A stretch of DNA of 64,000 bases from Thiomicrorhabdus lithotrophica (GCF_029201445.1 NZ_CP102381.1:62001-126000); one strand, 5' to 3'. Positions 7,995 to 17,115 are shown, counted from the stretch's first letter. Program-made: numbers and translations. Notes: generated by a model from the sequence alone, not told the origin.

Positions 7995-9182
7995 ATGAAT
8001 GCAACAAAACAGTACGGTTTAGTGACAGCGAATTATTGGGCATTTACACTAACTGATGGTGCCCTACGAATGTTGGTATTACTGTTTTTTTACCAACTGG
8101 GTTATAGTCCATTTGCGATTGCTATGTTGTTTCTGTTTTACGAGTTCTTTGGTATTGTTACCAATTTAGTTGGTGGCTGGTTAGGTTCTAGGCTTGGATT
8201 AAATGTCACTATGAATATTGGCTTGGCCATTCAGGTGATTGCTCTTTTAATGCTAACCGTACCCACAGAATGGTTAGGTGTAGCTTATGTGATGTTTGCT
8301 CAGGCTTTGTCGGGTATTGCCAAAGACTTAAATAAGATGAGCGCTAAAAGCAGTATTAAATCGTTAGCGAGTGACGGTGATGGCACACTGTATCGTTGGG
8401 TAACCTTGCTAACCGGCTCTAAAAACGCACTAAAGGGTATCGGCTTTTTTATGGGTGCTTTTTTATTAGAATGGGTTGGCTTTGCAAATGCTATGTGGAT
8501 TATGGCTGGTGTTTTATCGGTTGCGCTAATCGCTTCTCTATTGTTCTTAGATGGATCCTTAGGTAAGTCGAAAAATAAGTCTAAGTTCTCTGAAATGTTT
8601 TCTAAGTCGGCGGCAATTAACTGGCTTTCTGCGGCACGGCTGTTTTTGTTTGGTGCAAGAGATGTTTGGTTTGTCGTGGCCTTACCAATCTATCTACAAA
8701 CGGTTGTAGGTTGGAGTCATACCGAGGTAGGTGCTTATATTGCCTTATGGATTATTGGTTATGGAATGATTCAGGCAAGTACACCAAAGATAATGCGCAG
8801 TACAAAAGGTGGTAATCCTACCTCGTCTACAGCCATGAAATTGGCTATCGCTTTAGCGGGTATTCCGTTTATTATGGCTTGGCAACTTGAGGTAAACCCT
8901 GAGCTGATAATTGTTATAGGCCTAGCACTTTTTGGTGTGATATTTGCCCTAAATTCTGCGGTACACTCTTATTTAATTGTCTCAGCGGCAACTCATGACG
9001 GTACTTCTAAGGATGTGGGTTTTTATTACATGGCTAATGCGGGTGGTAGATTATTGGGTACAGTCTTATCAGGTTATGTTTATCAAGTAGCAGGTATGGA
9101 AGCGTGTTTAATGATTGCAGGGTGCTTTATTTTGATGTCAGCAGTTTTAGTATTAAAAGTACCTAAAACAGTATTAAATTAA
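7995..9182 (+). CDS. arsJ: ArsJ organoarsenical efflux MFS transporter
   Basis: A 395-residue, roughly 12-helix major facilitator. The ATG at 7995 is chosen because AAAAGG lies 8 bases upstream; an upstream TTG would add ten unlikely residues. Characteristic ArsJ segments are YWAFTLTDGALRMLVLL at the N-terminus, LSGIAKDLNKMSAKSSIK in the central part and GARDVWFVVALPIYL in the second half. The known role is export of 1-arseno-3-phosphoglycerate made by the partner GAPDH, whose gene directly precedes it. Last clear member of the ars cluster. Confidence 0.9.
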   Translation: MNATKQYGLVTANYWAFTLTDGALRMLVLLFFYQLGYSPFAIAMLFLFYEFFGIVTNLVGGWLGSRLGLNVTMNIGLAIQVIALLMLTVPTEWLGVAYVMFAQALSGIAKDLNKMSAKSSIKSLASDGDGTLYRWVTLLTGSKNALKGIGFFMGAFLLEWVGFANAMWIMAGVLSVALIASLLFLDGSLGKSKNKSKFSEMFSKSAAINWLSAARLFLFGARDVWFVVALPIYLQTVVGWSHTEVGAYIALWIIGYGMIQASTPKIMRSTKGGNPTSSTAMKLAIALAGIPFIMAWQLEVNPELIIVIGLALFGVIFALNSAVHSYLIVSAATHDGTSKDVGFYYMANAGGRLLGTVLSGYVYQVAGMEACLMIAGCFILMSAVLVLKVPKTVLN

Positions 9183-9222
9183 AATGTCTTAAATTAAGCG
9201 GTTCTAAAACAAGAGTATCATT

Positions 9223-9642
9223 ATGTGGATTCAAAAGACCATCACTTTAAAACCTCAAGCTAGAGGGTTTCATTTAATTACCAATGAGGTTTTATCTCAA
9301 ATACCTGAGCTAAAAAACATTCAGGTTGGGATGATGCATGTTTTGATAAAGCACACCTCAGCCTCATTAACCATTAATGAGAATGCTGACCCTTCAGTCA
9401 GAGATGATTTTGAGAGTTTCTTTAATGATGTGGTGGCTGAAAATAAACCTTACTTTACGCACACATATGAAGGTCCTGATGATATGCCTGCACACCTAAA
9501 AGGCAGTATTTTAGGGTTTGATTTAAATGTTCCGATTAGCAAGGGCTTTCTAAATTTAGGAACCTGGCAAGGTATTTATCTGTGTGAACATAGAAATCAA
9601 GGTGGCTCAAGAAGTTTGGTGGTCACTATTCAAGGTGAATAG
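9223..9642 (+). CDS. yjbQ: YjbQ / UPF0047 family protein
   Basis: A 139-residue cytoplasmic protein that covers the full family length. The signatures are HTSASLTINENADPSVRDD (about residues 46-64), the middle His-containing segment YEGPDDMPAHLKGS, and the C-terminal LGTWQGIYLCEHR. Family members have weak thiamine-phosphate synthase activity in vitro; the true role is not settled. It lies 40 bases after arsJ and may be cotranscribed with it, but nothing ties it to arsenic. Confidence 0.9.
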   Translation: MWIQKTITLKPQARGFHLITNEVLSQIPELKNIQVGMMHVLIKHTSASLTINENADPSVRDDFESFFNDVVAENKPYFTHTYEGPDDMPAHLKGSILGFDLNVPISKGFLNLGTWQGIYLCEHRNQGGSRSLVVTIQGE

Positions 9643-9679
9643 AGTTTTAGCCAATATTATCCATCAGGCTTGGTTAGGC

Positions 9680-9685
9680 TATAAT
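9680..9685 (+). promoter_or_regulatory. Possible -10 element for prlC
   Basis: A perfect TATAAT lies 80 bases before the oligopeptidase start, in the 122-base gap. No strong -35 is visible at the right distance, so this is tentative. Confidence 0.3.
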
Positions 9686-9764
9686 GCTTCACAATGGAAT
9701 TTAATAACTAAATTGAGGTCTCTTCACTTTAAAGACTTCAGCTAATAATAAAGAATATAAAACT

Positions 9765-11828
9765 ATGACAAAGCAAGCTACTAATTTATCTGACAATCCT
9801 TTTTTGGTAGATTCACAATTTCCCCAATTTGGTTCGTTTCACGTGGAACATATTGAACCTGCTGTTTCACAACTGTTAAAAGATAACCGTAAAGTCATAG
9901 AAGATTTAGTAGCGGATAATAGTCAGCCGACTTGGCAAAATTTTATTGAGCCTTTAGAGTTTATCGATAACCGTTTTGAAAAAATTTGGGGGCCAGTAGG
10001 GCATTTAGATGCCACTATGAATAGTGATGAGTGGCACGAAGCTTATACTAATTGTTTAGAACAAGTTACCCAGTATTACACTGAAACAGGACAAAATGCA
10101 GGCCTCTACCAGAAGTTTAATCAGCTTGCTGAAAGTGATGAATATGAAACATATAACCTCGCCCAACAAAAAGTCATTGAGAATGCCTTACGCAATTTCC
10201 GTTTAAGTGGCATTGCTTTACCCAAAAATAAGCAGGCAATTTATAAAGAGTTAAAGCAACAGCTTTCTCAAAACAGTAGCCAATTTGGTAACAATGTTCT
10301 TAAAGCTACTCAGGCCTGGTATAAACATATTAAAGATGAATCTGAGTTAGCAGGCCTGCCTGAATCCGCAATGGGATTATTACAGCAGTTGGCTGGGCAA
10401 AAGTCTCTAGAAGGTTGGTGTGTGACATTAGATTTTCCATCCTATTTAGCTGTTTTAACTCATGCAGATAATAGAGAATTACGTGAAGAGGTCTATAAAG
10501 CATTTTCTACTAGAGCATCTGAACAATCGAACCATGCAGAATTTGATAACAGTGAATTAATTGAAACCATTAGAGCCGATCGTCATAAATTAGCTAGCTT
10601 ACTTGGATTTAAAAATTATGCTGAGTATTCATTAGCCACCAAAATGGCAGAAAGTACGGATCAAGTTCTTGGGTTCTTGAGAGACTTAGCGGTTAAGTCA
10701 AAACCTCAAGCAGAGAAAGAGCTCTCTACACTAAAGGCGTTTGCTAAAAGTACATTAGGGATTGATGATTTCCAGCCTTGGGATGTGACTTATGCCTCTG
10801 AAAAACTTAAGAATGAAACGCTTTCTTTATCTCAAGAAAAATTACGCCCTTATTTCCCAGTTGAAACAGTGCTTAAGGGGTTATTCTTAATTACAAAAAC
10901 GTTATTCAATATCAAAATCACGGTGAAAGAAGGTGTAGAAACTTGGCATAAAGATGTACGGTTCTTTGAGCTGACAGATGAAGCCAATCAGGTTGTAGGT
11001 CATTTTTACCTTGATTTATATGCACGTGAAAATAAACGTGGCGGTGCGTGGATGGATTCTGCGATTACTCGTTGGAAACATCCGCAAGGACAATTACAAA
11101 CGCCTGTGACTTATTTAGTATGTAACTTCACTCCACCTATTGGAGATAAAGAAGCCTGCTTAACTCATGATGAAGTCACAACATTGTTCCATGAGTTTGG
11201 TCATGGTATTCATCACCTATTTACTAAAATGGAACAGTTAGATGTTTCTGGTATTAGTGGTGTGCCTTGGGATGCGGTTGAACTACCATCACAGTTTATG
11301 GAAAACTTCTGTTGGGAGCGTGAAGGTTTAAACTTTATCTCAAGCCATATAGAAACGGGTGAAACTTTACCGGATGATCTGTTTGAAGCATTGCAAAAAG
11401 GCCGTGGTTTCCAATCTGCCATGATGATGTTGCGTCAAATTGAGTTTGCACTGGTCGATTTTGAACTACACACATTCTACAATCCAGATGCTCCTGAAGA
11501 TGTTTTGGATATTGCCCAAAGAATTCGCAACGAAGTGGCTGTAGTACAACCACCAAGTTACAGCAGACAGCTGCATAGTTTTAGTCATATCTTTGCTGGA
11601 GGATACGCAGCAGGGTATTACAGCTATAAATGGGCAGAGGTTTTATCAGCTGATGCATTTAGTCTGTTTGAAGAGACGGGCATTTTAAATTCAGAGACAG
11701 GAATGCATTTTAAGAATACAATTTTAGCAGCCGGTGGATCAGTTGATCCGATGGTGCTATTTAAAGCGTTTAGAGGACGTGAACCACAGATTGATGCCTT
11801 ATTACGACATAGCGGTATTCGTGCTTAA
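9765..11828 (+). CDS. prlC: Oligopeptidase A (M3 zinc metallopeptidase)
   Basis: A 687-residue cytoplasmic enzyme of normal family length without a signal peptide. The zinc motif HEFGHGIHHL (His476, His480) is present. It is followed by the downstream Glu region (DAVELPSQFMENF) and the substrate-binding YSYKWAEVLSADAF near the C-terminus. M3 oligopeptidases degrade short peptides, including cleaved signal peptides. Monocistronic. A parS-like site lies at the start of the gene. Confidence 0.95.
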   Translation: MTKQATNLSDNPFLVDSQFPQFGSFHVEHIEPAVSQLLKDNRKVIEDLVADNSQPTWQNFIEPLEFIDNRFEKIWGPVGHLDATMNSDEWHEAYTNCLEQVTQYYTETGQNAGLYQKFNQLAESDEYETYNLAQQKVIENALRNFRLSGIALPKNKQAIYKELKQQLSQNSSQFGNNVLKATQAWYKHIKDESELAGLPESAMGLLQQLAGQKSLEGWCVTLDFPSYLAVLTHADNRELREEVYKAFSTRASEQSNHAEFDNSELIETIRADRHKLASLLGFKNYAEYSLATKMAESTDQVLGFLRDLAVKSKPQAEKELSTLKAFAKSTLGIDDFQPWDVTYASEKLKNETLSLSQEKLRPYFPVETVLKGLFLITKTLFNIKITVKEGVETWHKDVRFFELTDEANQVVGHFYLDLYARENKRGGAWMDSAITRWKHPQGQLQTPVTYLVCNFTPPIGDKEACLTHDEVTTLFHEFGHGIHHLFTKMEQLDVSGISGVPWDAVELPSQFMENFCWEREGLNFISSHIETGETLPDDLFEALQKGRGFQSAMMMLRQIEFALVDFELHTFYNPDAPEDVLDIAQRIRNEVAVVQPPSYSRQLHSFSHIFAGGYAAGYYSYKWAEVLSADAFSLFEETGILNSETGMHFKNTILAAGGSVDPMVLFKAFRGREPQIDALLRHSGIRA
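9835..9850. other. parS-like site inside prlC
   Basis: CGTTTCACGTGGAACA matches parS at 14 of 16 bases. It is read in frame as Phe-His-Val-Glu-His near the N-terminus of oligopeptidase A. It is the weakest of the five sites. Confidence 0.6.
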
Positions 11829-11830
11829 TA

Positions 11831-11858
11831 AAAAAGCCCTTACTCAGAAGAGTAAGGG
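11831..11858 (-). terminator. Rho-independent terminator for the porin gene
   Basis: The arms CCCTTACTC (11837-11845) and GAGTAAGGG (11850-11858) flank an AGAA loop. Read on the minus strand, the stem is followed by a T-run (from the A-run at 11831-11835), so it best serves the porin operon. It also lies just after prlC. Confidence 0.75.
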
Positions 11859-11911
11859 AAAAATTGATTTCATTACAAAACCAATTACAACGAAAAAGGT
11901 ATTTTAAGATT

Positions 11912-13213
11912 TTAGAAAACCATCATTAGTTGTGCTGAAACTCGGTTATCTAGACTGTCTAATACATTATGAACTGGTGCTGCATCAGGAGCATCAGGAG
12001 CATCAATATCACGAATCTCATAGTTTAGGCGTACAGAGGTCTTTTTATTAAAGAAGTATTGTGCTCCTAAGGTTGTTGTTGTGAATATACGATGCTTATC
12101 ACCATTAGTGCCTGACTGCATGTCAGTTTCTGTTGCACTATCTAATACATCATAGCGAGCATTTAACTCTATATTAGGTTTGATTCGGTAACCAAGATCA
12201 AGTTGATAGGCTGTTGCTTTTTGGTCGGTAAACACCGTTAGTGGGTTGCCTGCCACTGCACTTTTGGGTCCACCAAAAATCATTCCATCAGCAGTGAAAT
12301 ATTCTGCTGCAACACGGTATTTTCCATCGTAATAAGTCATTCCTAGACCAGCTCGATCTCGATTATATTCTGTACCATCATAGGTACGTTTACCATCTTG
12401 TGACCAGGCATAGAACTTCATACTTTTACGTCTAGGACCTTGCGATTCGCCAAAAACTTTCTCAGTAGATGCGTATAAATATAAGTCTTTATTTTTGTCA
12501 TTATCAGATAGGGCTAATCCGTTACCATTACCATACATAATGGCATAGCTATGTTCCCAATCACCTTGTTTAAAGGTGTCAAATACTTGAATACCTGTAT
12601 CCCTAACAGCAAATGCTGCGTCAGTTCTGATTCCTGTTGCAATGTTATTAGCATCTACAGTACCATCAATTTTTCTTTCAATTAAAAGACGGTCAGTACC
12701 ATTTGTAAAATTGACATAATTAAAGACAGGGATTCCCTTAAAAGACTCTTCAGACCCAGGTGTTTTAAATAGTCCAACTCGAACTCTAGCGCCATCAAAG
12801 TGGTTTAGAGTGATACTCGCATCCGTCAACTGACCTTGTGAACCATTTTCACCTGTTGTGATACCGTTGTTGCCTAGTTCCGTCATAAGAAAGTAGTTAA
12901 CATTCTTATCTAAAGGAAAGTTGGCACCACGAACACCTATACGTGCACGTTTAACATTAAAACCACTAGCGGTAGTGAGTTGAGGTTGCATTTGGTTGAA
13001 TGCGGCTTTGCTTCCGTTAGGATGTAGAGTGTCATCAGTTTGTTGGTAATCAATTTGTGCAAATCCCCATAATTTAGCGCGTGGAGCTTGGTCTGCTTTT
13101 TCTGTGCCTTGAAGCATTAACCAGTTTGCTGCTTGGGCTGATTGAGAAGCCATTACACCTGTTAGAGCCAATAGGATGGCGGTTTTTTTGAATGCATGTT
13201 TTTTGTTTAGCAT
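11912..13213 (-). CDS. Phosphate-selective porin O/P-type outer membrane protein
   Basis: A 433-residue outer membrane beta-barrel. A signal peptide ends ...SQSAQA near residue 28. The mature part alternates polar and hydrophobic residues. It contains KRARIGVRGANFPLDKNVNYFLMTELGNNG, typical of OprO/OprP-type porins, and ends with an aromatic C-terminal strand (...SAQLMMVF). The solute is not clear: phosphate is the family default, but other anions are possible. It is the last gene after two DsrE-fold genes on the same strand and divergent from the ECF sigma pair, so it may belong to that regulon. Confidence 0.82.
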   Translation of the reverse strand: MLNKKHAFKKTAILLALTGVMASQSAQAANWLMLQGTEKADQAPRAKLWGFAQIDYQQTDDTLHPNGSKAAFNQMQPQLTTASGFNVKRARIGVRGANFPLDKNVNYFLMTELGNNGITTGENGSQGQLTDASITLNHFDGARVRVGLFKTPGSEESFKGIPVFNYVNFTNGTDRLLIERKIDGTVDANNIATGIRTDAAFAVRDTGIQVFDTFKQGDWEHSYAIMYGNGNGLALSDNDKNKDLYLYASTEKVFGESQGPRRKSMKFYAWSQDGKRTYDGTEYNRDRAGLGMTYYDGKYRVAAEYFTADGMIFGGPKSAVAGNPLTVFTDQKATAYQLDLGYRIKPNIELNARYDVLDSATETDMQSGTNGDKHRIFTTTTLGAQYFFNKKTSVRLNYEIRDIDAPDAPDAAPVHNVLDSLDNRVSAQLMMVF

Positions 13214-13269
13214 GTGTATCCTCGTTATCTTTTATTTTTTTGTTCTAGTTGTCTGTTTTAGATGGTGTA

Positions 13270-13749
13270 TCAAGGGCGTAAGTAGCTAAAACCTTGTCCT
13301 TGTAGATGAGCAAGTTCAGCAACACCGCTTGGTACAGTGTCTGCGTTTGAAGCATCGTATAGGTGTTTTTCAATATTGACCTGTCTGCCCTTGACCGTAT
13401 TTGCGCAGACTTTAAAGCTCACGCCTTGTAGTTTAAGTTTGTCAATTTTCTGTGACATAACTTGGTCTGCATTAGCCGACTTAAACTTGGGAGTTTCTTT
13501 AAGTGCTTCGGGTTTAAGAATCATTGATAAACCATTTCCATGCATTACAACTCTGATATCTAAATTATCAGCACCAACAGCATTGATATGGTTTTGAATG
13601 TTCCTTAAAGCGCTAGATTGCTTTGTCGCATTGTCGTAGTTAACGTGGTAAACAACTTTTTGTTTGCCATAGTTTTGGTCATTTGCCATGCATGAAAATG
13701 ACAAACTTGTGATGATTGCCATGATAAGAATTTGAATAATTCTGTTCAT
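13270..13749 (-). CDS. Periplasmic DsrE-fold protein
   Basis: A 159-residue protein with a signal peptide (cleavage near ...SCMA, residues 20-22). The pattern KVVYHVNYDN...ALRNIQNHINAVG...DIRVVMHGNGLSMI...GVSFKVCANTVKGR...VPSGVAELAHLQGQGFSYLRP is that of DsrE/DsrF-like (PF02635) proteins. Cys115 is in the position of the conserved family cysteine. Family members carry or handle sulfane sulfur. The second DsrE-like protein is encoded just upstream, 27 bases away, and the porin just downstream. Confidence 0.8.
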   Translation of the reverse strand: MNRIIQILIMAIITSLSFSCMANDQNYGKQKVVYHVNYDNATKQSSALRNIQNHINAVGADNLDIRVVMHGNGLSMILKPEALKETPKFKSANADQVMSQKIDKLKLQGVSFKVCANTVKGRQVNIEKHLYDASNADTVPSGVAELAHLQGQGFSYLRP

Positions 13750-13776
13750 TTTTAGTACCTTTGTTTTTAGTTGACC

Positions 13777-14235
13777 TTATGGTTTCAGTATCTGCCAACC
13801 AGCTTTATTGAGTTGCAAGATGCGACCGGCTCCTGCAGGTACGATAACGACAGATTCTTGAATTTTTGGTTTATAGCCAAGCTTTTTTGCCATGTTATTG
13901 ATTGTGTTATCACAGGCACTAAAACGAACACCGTTGGCAATTAGGTTGTTAATACGGCTGGAATTGGTGTTACCGTCAAACATTAGGCGAACTCCTGGAC
14001 CAAAAGCGACTACTTCAATATCAACATTTTGAGCTTCGTAATATCTTTGTAAGTTGCCTGCAACATTTAAAACTAAAGTTTGTTTGAAGGGATCACTGTC
14101 ACTTATTTGTAGAACTACTTTGTTTTCTGCAAACGTATCAGGAAGCGGAGTTTCGGATTGTGCGGCGTATGTGGGTAGACAAACCAGTAAGCTAAGAAAC
14201 AAGCCTATCAATTTTTGTAAATGTAGTTTTTGCAT
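13777..14235 (-). CDS. Periplasmic DsrE-fold protein, second copy
   Basis: A 152-residue protein with a signal peptide (about residues 1-24, ...PTYAA). It has the same fold signature as its neighbour: VVLQISDSDPFKQTLVLNVAGNL, DIEVVAFGPGVRLM, GVRFSACDNTINNM with Cys108 in the conserved position, and a C-terminal GWQILKP. The two copies are diverged in sequence. It is first in the minus-strand operon, facing the ECF sigma gene across 210 bases. A sulfur- or thiol-related role is inferred from the fold. Confidence 0.78.
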   Translation of the reverse strand: MQKLHLQKLIGLFLSLLVCLPTYAAQSETPLPDTFAENKVVLQISDSDPFKQTLVLNVAGNLQRYYEAQNVDIEVVAFGPGVRLMFDGNTNSSRINNLIANGVRFSACDNTINNMAKKLGYKPKIQESVVIVPAGAGRILQLNKAGWQILKP

Positions 14236-14285
14236 AAAGTTATCCTTTAAAAGTTAAATACAAAATGATGCGCGCATAACCTTTA

Positions 14286-14311
14286 AACGAATGAGGCTTG
14301 TGCTTTATTCC
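14286..14311 (-). promoter_or_regulatory. Possible ECF-type promoter for the DsrE/porin operon
   Basis: Read on the minus strand, GGAAT (14311-14307) and CGTT (14289-14286) are separated by 17 bases. This resembles the GGAAC-N16/17-CGTT layout seen with some ECF-type sigma factors. It lies about 50 bases before the start of the first DsrE gene. No matching copy was found before the sigma gene. Confidence 0.3.
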
Positions 14312-14445
14312 ATTTATTTTTGATGAAAAAATTTATTAGGTCAGCAGACTTTCTAATATCATAACTTGCTAATATATATAGGGTTTTACAAATAATAATA
14401 TTTAGATTAGTATCGAAAAAAGGCTAATTTTAAAAGATAGAGCAG

Positions 14446-15024
14446 ATGACACTTACAAATACGGTGGCTAATTTATTTAGCGAAACACACAAGAAACGGA
14501 AATTGAATGCTTTATTTGAGCAACAGCACCGTACTTTATATAGATTGGCATATGCATGGTGCCACCAAGTATCTCAAGCAGAAGATTTGGTGCAAGAAAC
14601 CCTGCTAAAAGCACTAGAAACTAGTAAAGAACTCGACAATTTAGAGCATTTAGATGCATGGTTAGTTAAGATAATGCATAATAAGTTTTTAGATACTATG
14701 CGCTATAATCGCCGATGGCAATTGACTGATGAGTCTGAAATTGACGATTTTTTTGTACAAGAATGTAGTGAAAGTAAGTTAATAGAACAGCAAACCTCAG
14801 ATTGTATTTGTAAGGCAATGGCTAGACTCTCATTTGAGCAGCGTGAAGCCATTGCTCTAGTAGATTTACAGGGATTTAGTTATCAACAAATTGCTGAAAT
14901 TACGGGTACTCCTATAGGTACCGTGATGAGTCGTATTTCACGTGGCAGAGAGAATTTGATTAAGATTATGAAACAGATGGAAAAAAGCACGTCGAACATC
15001 GTGCCTTTACGGAGAGAGCCATGA
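14446..15024 (+). CDS. ECF-type RNA polymerase sigma factor
   Basis: A 192-residue protein. Region 2 covers about residues 28-95 (YRLAYAWCHQVSQAEDLVQETLLKAL, then DAWLVKIMHNKFLDTMRYNRR). Region 4 covers about residues 125-180 (LSFEQREAIALVDLQGFSYQQIAEITGTPIGTVMSRISRGR). There is no region 1 or 3, as expected of ECF sigma factors. The stop overlaps the next start by four bases (ATGA), so the anti-sigma is translationally coupled. It is divergent from the DsrE/DsrE/porin operon, the likely target. Confidence 0.92.
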   Translation: MTLTNTVANLFSETHKKRKLNALFEQQHRTLYRLAYAWCHQVSQAEDLVQETLLKALETSKELDNLEHLDAWLVKIMHNKFLDTMRYNRRWQLTDESEIDDFFVQECSESKLIEQQTSDCICKAMARLSFEQREAIALVDLQGFSYQQIAEITGTPIGTVMSRISRGRENLIKIMKQMEKSTSNIVPLRREP

Positions 15025-15704
15025 GCCATTCAATTGAGACATATCACCTACATGCTTATCTTGACGGGGAATTAAGTCATGATGAGTGTATCGAGGTTGA
15101 AAAGGCGCTATTAATTGATACTGATTTACGTAAACAGCTAGATGAATTTAAAGCGCTGAAAGTGAATGTACAGCAGACCTATGAATCCATTCCTGAATCA
15201 AATATTCAGTTAACCAAAAGAACACCTAAAAAAATCTGGAGTATACCTAAAACAGCTGCAGCGTCACTATTTTTAGGTTTAGTAATAGGTGCTGGCTTAC
15301 TTAACGTGGTGATTGATAAAAATGGATATGGTTCAGCAATAGAGCAACCATTATCTGAAAACTACTTAGTACATCTTGATTCTGATACCCCAGAAAAGCA
15401 ACAGCAGGCGATTCGAGAGATTGAAGCTTTATTGAGTTCAGGAAGCTCTAATGTCAAAGTTGATTTAGTTTCAAATTTTAAAGGTGTTCAGTTATTTGAT
15501 GTGAAGAATCCTAATAATTCAGAGCTAACCCGTTTACTTGATAAGTATGACAACTTGACTTTATTTGCATGTAAAAGGGCATTGGATAGGGCAATTAAAA
15601 ATGGAAAGCCGATTACCCTTATGCCTAAAGTTCAACATGATAAGCCAGCAATTGATGCAGTGGTAGAACGTTTGAATTCTGGCTGGAACTATATGAAAAT
15701 TTAG
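15021..15704 (+). CDS. Membrane anti-sigma factor with periplasmic DsrE-like domain
   Basis: A 227-residue protein. The cytoplasmic N-terminus (YHLHAYLDGELSHDECIEVEKAL...DTDLRKQLDEF) has the usual anti-sigma layout, without a full HxxxCxxC zinc motif. One membrane helix spans about residues 78-98. The periplasmic part (about 112-227) reads NYLVHLDSDTPEKQQQAIREI...VKVDLVSNFKGVQLFD...NLTLFACKRALDR...GWNYMKI, which follows the DsrE pattern of the two divergent genes; Cys184 falls at their conserved Cys. This suggests a sensory DsrE domain that controls release of the sigma factor. The fold call for this domain is by eye. Confidence 0.75.
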   Translation: MSHSIETYHLHAYLDGELSHDECIEVEKALLIDTDLRKQLDEFKALKVNVQQTYESIPESNIQLTKRTPKKIWSIPKTAAASLFLGLVIGAGLLNVVIDKNGYGSAIEQPLSENYLVHLDSDTPEKQQQAIREIEALLSSGSSNVKVDLVSNFKGVQLFDVKNPNNSELTRLLDKYDNLTLFACKRALDRAIKNGKPITLMPKVQHDKPAIDAVVERLNSGWNYMKI

Positions 15705-15789
15705 ATTATCAATTATTGAAAATAGCAGAATTTCTGTGTTAATTAGGTACACTGTGTAATAACTAAATTGCGATTGATTATTATTTATT

Positions 15790-17115
15790 ATGCAGAAACC
15801 TCTTTTAACGGTAAATTCTGGATTACTTTTTTCTCAAAAGTTCTATCCTATTTTTTGGGTACAGTTTTTGGGTGCGTTTAACGACAATCTTTTTAAAAAT
15901 GCCTTAGTGATGTTAATCACGTTTAGGCTATCTCACTCTTCTCTTGATACCGGGCTGTTAATTACTTTAGCGGCAGGGCTGTTTATTTTACCTTTCTTTC
16001 TGTTTTCATCTTTAGCTGGGCAAATTGCTGATCATTATCCAAAACGATTACTTATTAAAAAGATCAAATTGCTCGAAGTGTTGATTATGCTTTTGGGTGG
16101 GCTTGCTCTACTTAGCCAAGAGTTGAGTCTGCTGTTTTTGACGCTATTTTTAATGGGAAGTCAGTCGGCCTTTTTTGGGCCAATTAAATATTCGATCTTA
16201 CCTGAGATACTCGATACATCTGAACTTTTAAAAGGTAATGGTTTGTTTAGTGGTTCGACCTTTATTGCCATTTTATTAGGCACTATTTTAGGTGGTATTG
16301 GTGTCCTTCTCGAGGATGGGTTATGGTTGATGTCTGTCGTTATTTTTATTGTTGCTTTAGCAGGTTATATCTTTAGTCTACGCGTTAATTCCGATTTTTC
16401 TGGTGACAGTACTTTGCAAATTGAATGGAACTTATTTAGCAGTACAAAACGAATGATTAAAGAGAGTCGACAGCATAAAACAGCGTTCTTTTCGGTTCTT
16501 TCTATCTCATGGTTTTGGTTTATTGGTGCCGTTTTATTGAGTCAAATTCCTGTCTTAGTAAAGTATGATTTACAAGCTAATGATAATGTCGTCATTGTTT
16601 TTTTGGCTTTGTTTTCCATAGGTATTGCACTCGGTGCTGGGGCTATTGGGCGTATAATGTTGAGCCAAGCACATATTAAATGGCATTGGTTGATGTTGCT
16701 GGGTATGACAGCGACTTTGCTATTGGCTGTCGTGAGTATCGCTAACACAAACTTTAATAACCTGGTGTATTTACAAGATGCTCCACATGGAACATTGCTA
16801 ACGTTTACTCAGTTTATTGCAATTTGGCCAGCTAGTATGAGCTTGATAGCACTTGGCGCTTTGGCGGTTTTAGGAGGAGCTTATATCGTGCCTCTTTACA
16901 CTCTATTGCAAACTCATACGCCTTTGGCGGTCCGTGCTAGAATGGTGGCCGTCAATAATATTGTGAACGCCTTATTAATGGTGTTGTCAGCGCTATTATT
17001 GATGGTAGGTTTTGCTCTAAACCTCAGTTTATTGAATATGCTATGTATTTTGGCATTACTGAATATAATCGTTACGATTTTTGCCTTTAAAAAACGATTT
17101 ATAGTCGTTGAGTAG
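15790..17115 (+). CDS. MFS transporter, lysophospholipid transporter LplT-like
   Basis: A 441-residue, roughly 12-helix protein. The N-terminus FYPIFWVQFLGAFNDNLFKNALVMLITF is the hallmark of the LplT-like group often fused or linked to acyltransferases. GQSAFFGPIKYSILPEIL-like (here GSQSAFFGPIKYSIL) and the DHYPKRLLIKKIK loop follow. The next gene encodes an Aas-type bifunctional acyltransferase 36 bases on. The pair probably flips lysophospholipid inward and reacylates it. Confidence 0.85.
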   Translation: MQKPLLTVNSGLLFSQKFYPIFWVQFLGAFNDNLFKNALVMLITFRLSHSSLDTGLLITLAAGLFILPFFLFSSLAGQIADHYPKRLLIKKIKLLEVLIMLLGGLALLSQELSLLFLTLFLMGSQSAFFGPIKYSILPEILDTSELLKGNGLFSGSTFIAILLGTILGGIGVLLEDGLWLMSVVIFIVALAGYIFSLRVNSDFSGDSTLQIEWNLFSSTKRMIKESRQHKTAFFSVLSISWFWFIGAVLLSQIPVLVKYDLQANDNVVIVFLALFSIGIALGAGAIGRIMLSQAHIKWHWLMLLGMTATLLLAVVSIANTNFNNLVYLQDAPHGTLLTFTQFIAIWPASMSLIALGALAVLGGAYIVPLYTLLQTHTPLAVRARMVAVNNIVNALLMVLSALLLMVGFALNLSLLNMLCILALLNIIVTIFAFKKRFIVVE

